Source: an uncultured Desulfobacca sp. (lineage in GTDB: Bacteria > Desulfobacterota > Desulfobaccia > Desulfobaccales > Desulfobaccaceae). From it: a stretch of 8,862 bases of DNA. The position numbers and the translations under genes were made by a program. Positions 6,817 to 8,862 of the stretch are shown here, piece after piece; the stretch's first letter is position 1, and each line of letters starts with the position of its first letter. The stretch is taken from positions 1 to 8,862 of the forward strand of contig CALGOE010000081.1 in assembly GCA_937958145.1 (NCBI GenBank), read 5' to 3'. The notes beneath the pieces were generated by a model. That model was given only the letters and a program-made list of their open reading frames with translations. It did not search any database and was not told the origin of the DNA.

Positions 6817-6865
6817 ACAGCCTCTTGCCTTTGGCCTTTGACCCTTGACCTGTATTCGTTGACCT
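6817..6865 (-). repeat. Heptamer array between the ACT gene and livK (array C)
   Basis: On the minus strand, seven successive 7-nt frames from 6865 down to 6817. Six resemble RGGYMAA (AGGTCAA at 6865-6859 and again at 6851-6845, then GGGTCAA, AGGCCAA, AGGCAAG and AGGCTGT), and one (CGAATAC, 6858-6852) is diverged. The first unit begins with the last base of the ACT gene stop codon. AGGCAAG differs by one base from AGGCAAT of array A. Confidence 0.7.
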
Positions 6866-7296
6866 TATAATTTATAAACCTCATCGCCGGTGTAAATGCG
6901 CACGCCCTGTTTCTGGAGCAGCGCGATGGCCTTTTCCAGATTGTCAAAGCGGAAGATGATTACTGCATTCTTGCCGCTATGCTGCACAAAGGCGTACATG
7001 TATTCCACATTGATATCGGATTCGGACAATATCTGCAGCACCCAGGCCAGACCGCCGGGCCGGTCGGGGACTTCAATGGCCACCACCTCGGTCTTGCCGA
7101 CGGTGAAGCCATGCTGCTTCAAGACTTCCCGGGCTTTGTCGTATTGATCGACGATGAGCCGGAGGATGCCGAAATCGGTGGTATCAGCCAGCGATAACGC
7201 CCGAATATTAATGTTGGCTTCGCCCAGAACTTTGGTCACTTCGGCCAGACGGCCAGCCTTGTTTTCCAAAAATACGGAGATCTGTTCCACTTTCAT
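6865..7296 (-). CDS. Tandem ACT-domain amino-acid-binding protein
   Basis: 143 aa made of two ACT domains, residues about 3-66 and 71-136. Each has the beta-alpha-beta pattern and a ligand-loop motif: ENKAGRL at 11-17 and VPDRPGGL at 76-83, followed by the helix start (AEVTKVL, AWVLQIL). There is no catalytic domain, so this is a stand-alone regulatory protein, similar to the COG4747-type ACT proteins that frequently sit beside phenylacetate-CoA ligase genes in deltaproteobacteria and archaea. It probably binds an amino acid (aromatic or branched-chain) and reports it to the ligase or another partner; that partner is inferred. The chosen ATG at 7296 precedes the first beta strand directly and has GGGA upstream; an in-frame GTG at 7344 would add 16 residues that do not resemble the family. 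It sits between paaK (113 nt upstream) and livK (117 nt downstream). Confidence 0.88.
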   Translation of the reverse strand: MKVEQISVFLENKAGRLAEVTKVLGEANINIRALSLADTTDFGILRLIVDQYDKAREVLKQHGFTVGKTEVVAIEVPDRPGGLAWVLQILSESDINVEYMYAFVQHSGKNAVIIFRFDNLEKAIALLQKQGVRIYTGDEVYKL

Positions 7297-7321
7297 GTTG
7301 ACATTCCCATATGCCAGCGAC

Positions 7322-7399
7322 CGGTCAGGATTCTCTGCCCCCACCCGAGCCTCTGAACCGGTATCCGCTGATCCGGACCGAGGCCGGGAAGACTGACCG
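7322..7399 (-). other. Potential structured spacer between paaK and the ACT gene
   Basis: The 113-nt noncoding spacer has a 7-bp inverted repeat, CGGTCAG at 7322-7328 and CTGACCG at 7393-7399. Between them on the minus strand are further complementary pairs, CCTC/GAGG and CCGG/CCGG. It could fold into a branched stem in the transcript. No T-run follows and no known RNA family is recognised. Confidence 0.35.
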
Positions 7400-7409
7400 T
7401 CCCTGTGGC

Positions 7410-8711
7410 TTATTTTTTCCGGTTATCGATCACCCGTTGGGCCTTGCCTTCACTGCGGGGAATGGAACGGGGTTCCACCAACCGCACCTTGGCTGAGACA
7501 CCCAGATAATCCTTGATATTATGCTCGATCTTCTTTTCCAGGTGCTGCAGTTGCCGGACTTCATCGGAGAAGGTGGTTTCATCCACCTCCACCCGCACTT
7601 CCAGAGTGTCCATCTGACCGACCCGATCCACGACGATCTGATAATGGGGTTCCACCCCCCGGACTTCCATTAACACGGCCTCGATCTGGGACGGGAAGAC
7701 GTTGACCCCGCGGATGATGAGCATATCATCGCTGCGCCCCTGGATGCGGCCCATGCGCACCAGGGTGCGGCCGCACTTGCACGGTTCGGGGTTGAGGACG
7801 GAAATATCCCGGGTCCGGTAGCGCAAGACCGGGAAGGCTTCTTTGGTGAGGGTGGTAATGACCAACTCCCCGGGCTGGCCGGGCGGCAGGGGTTCCAAGG
7901 TGTTCGGGTCGATGATCTCCGGCAGGAAATGATCCTCAAACATATGCAGGCCGTTTTTGGCCTCCAGACATTCTATGCTCACCCCCGGGCCCATGATCTC
8001 GGACAGGCCATAGATATCCAGGGCGTCAATGCCCAGCTTCCTCTCAATTTCCGCCCGCATGGCCTCGGACCAGGGCTCGGCCCCAAAGATGCCGACCCGC
8101 AGGCGCAGGTTGGCGAAATCCACCCCCATGTCCTTGGCCACATCATAAAGATGCAGGGAGAAAGACGGGGTGCAGGTGATGACCGTGGGGCCGAAATCCT
8201 GCAGGAGCATGATCTGCCGCTTGGTATTGCCGCCCGAGACCGGGATGACCGAGGCCCCCAGATACTCGATGCCATAATGGAAGCCCAAGCCGCCGGTAAA
8301 CAGGCCGTAGCCATAGGCATTGTGCACAATATCGCCCCGCTGCACGCCGGCCGCGGCCAACGTGCGGGCCATGAGCTCGGCCCAGGTCTTGATATCCCGC
8401 TGGGTGTAGCCCACCACCGTGGGTTTGCCGGTGGTGCCGGAGGAGGCATGGATCCGCACCACCTGCTCCATGGGCACGGCAAAGAGCCCGAACGGATAAT
8501 TATCCCGCAGATCCTGCTTGGTGGTAAAGGGAAGCCGGGGCAGATCGTTTAAACTCTTGATATCACCTGGTTTCAGGCCAGCTTCGTCAAACTTGCGCCG
8601 ATAGAAAGGCACCAGGGCATACAGCCGTTCACACAAGGCCTGGAGGCGCCGCAGTTGGATGGCCTCCAGGGCCTCACGGGGCAGGGTTTCAAATTCTTCA
8701 TTAAAAATCAT
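7410..8711 (-). CDS. paaK: Phenylacetate-CoA ligase family protein
   Basis: 433 aa, the usual length of PaaK. It belongs to the adenylate-forming enzymes, which join an aryl acid (phenylacetate or related) to CoA with ATP cleaved to AMP and pyrophosphate in the cytoplasm. Visible motifs: the family start LRRLQALCERLYALVPFYRRKF at about 20-41 (split here as a helix rich in Arg/Leu), phosphate-binding loop SSGTTGKPT at 90-98, FGAEPWSE at 209-216, YGLSEIMGPG at 234-243, YRTRDIS at 298-304, CKCGR at 311-315, GRSDDMLIIRGVNVFPSQIE at 325-344, and the catalytic lysine Lys423 in EGKAQRV. All expected active-site residues seem present. ATG at 8711 has AAAGAGG about 11 bases upstream and a promoter just before. 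First gene of the cluster with an ACT protein and the LivKHMG transporter, suggesting handling of aryl-acetates from aromatic amino acids. Substrate is not proven. Confidence 0.92.
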   Translation of the reverse strand: MIFNEEFETLPREALEAIQLRRLQALCERLYALVPFYRRKFDEAGLKPGDIKSLNDLPRLPFTTKQDLRDNYPFGLFAVPMEQVVRIHASSGTTGKPTVVGYTQRDIKTWAELMARTLAAAGVQRGDIVHNAYGYGLFTGGLGFHYGIEYLGASVIPVSGGNTKRQIMLLQDFGPTVITCTPSFSLHLYDVAKDMGVDFANLRLRVGIFGAEPWSEAMRAEIERKLGIDALDIYGLSEIMGPGVSIECLEAKNGLHMFEDHFLPEIIDPNTLEPLPPGQPGELVITTLTKEAFPVLRYRTRDISVLNPEPCKCGRTLVRMGRIQGRSDDMLIIRGVNVFPSQIEAVLMEVRGVEPHYQIVVDRVGQMDTLEVRVEVDETTFSDEVRQLQHLEKKIEHNIKDYLGVSAKVRLVEPRSIPRSEGKAQRVIDNRKK

Positions 8712-8746
8712 AGGTTAAGCAGCCTCTTTCTTCAACAGTATCCTCA

Positions 8747-8775
8747 AAATTAGCATATCACCTGCCGACCGTCAA
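8747..8775 (-). promoter_or_regulatory. Predicted sigma70-type promoter of the paaK-ACT-liv operon
   Basis: Minus-strand -35 TTGACG (8775-8770), a 17-nt spacer, and -10 TAATTT (8752-8747) preceded by TGC, an extended -10. The alternative -10 GCTAAT with a 15-nt spacer overlaps it. Transcription would start near 8740, leaving a leader of about 30 nt before the paaK ATG. The -35 is close to consensus; the -10 is weaker. Confidence 0.6.
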
Positions 8776-8793
8776 GGGAAAATAAGCACAATG

Positions 8794-8818
8794 GTAGGGT
8801 GGGCATTGCCCACCCTAC
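8794..8818. repeat. Palindromic repeat GTAGGGTGGGC-ATT-GCCCACCCTAC
   Basis: Perfect 11-bp inverted repeat around ATT. It could form a strong hairpin on either strand. There is no following T-run, so it is not a classical intrinsic terminator. It lies 19 bp upstream of the paaK -35 box and resembles short palindromic repeats scattered in many bacterial genomes. Confidence 0.8.
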
Positions 8819-8842
8819 GGTCTGACCATCCAGGATCGGATA

Positions 8843-8862
8843 GGCATTGCCCACCCTACGGT
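8843..8862. repeat. Second, partly decayed copy of the palindromic repeat
   Basis: The 20-nt stretch 8843-8862 is identical to 8802-8821 (offset 41 nt). The right arm GCCCACCCTAC is intact but the left arm is altered (GGATAGGC instead of GGGTGGGC), so the hairpin is weakened. The copy touches the window end and may be part of a longer series. Confidence 0.75.

Noticed and set aside
8794..8862. Possible CRISPR array from two repeated units
   Set aside because: Only two copies, the repeat is itself a near-perfect palindrome, the intervening unique segment is about 21 nt, and the second copy is diverged. It fits a dispersed palindromic repeat better.

Overview
All seven complete genes and the one partial gene read on the minus strand, so gene order runs from high to low coordinates. 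GC content, GTG/TTG starts, Tol-Pal lipoproteins (hence a Gram-negative cell) and a phenylacetate-CoA-ligase/ACT/branched-chain-type ABC transporter cluster suggest a deltaproteobacterium (Desulfobacterota, perhaps near Desulfobacca or a syntroph). This assignment is inferred from gene content and style; no rRNA is present.

Region 1 (8862 to 2814) is a catabolic and transport cluster. At the far right are two copies of a palindromic GTAGGGTGGGC-type repeat. A good sigma70-like promoter then leads into a phenylacetate-CoA ligase family gene (paaK, 8711-7410), a tandem-ACT-domain protein (7296-6865), a periplasmic amino-acid-type binding protein (livK, 6747-5575), two permeases (livH 5438-4557, livM 4557-3601) and one ATPase (livG 3593-2814). 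A strong intrinsic terminator lies between livK and livH and should make livK transcript more abundant than the membrane components. The usual second ATPase, livF, is not present after livG. A plausible reading is uptake of an amino acid or aromatic acid, CoA activation of an aryl-acetate by the ligase, and amino-acid sensing by the ACT protein.

Region 2 (2813 to 1) is a cell-envelope cluster. An AT-rich island containing an 8-bp dyad and an extended -10 element separates it from the transporter. Then come pal (2600-2025), a CpoB/YbgF-like lipoprotein with coiled coil and TPRs (1898-1002), and a PpiD/SurA-like membrane-anchored periplasmic chaperone (986 to the window edge, C-terminus missing). 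The tolQ, tolR, tolA and tolB genes that often precede pal are not in the window.

The intergenic spacers contain short degenerate arrays with a strict 7-nt period. Two of these start exactly at the stop codon of the preceding gene (pal and the ACT gene). These arrays, the livK-livH terminator, the dyad at the pal promoter and the palindromic repeats at the right end are the main structures not explained by coding. The genes themselves belong to known families; I see no convincing novel protein system.
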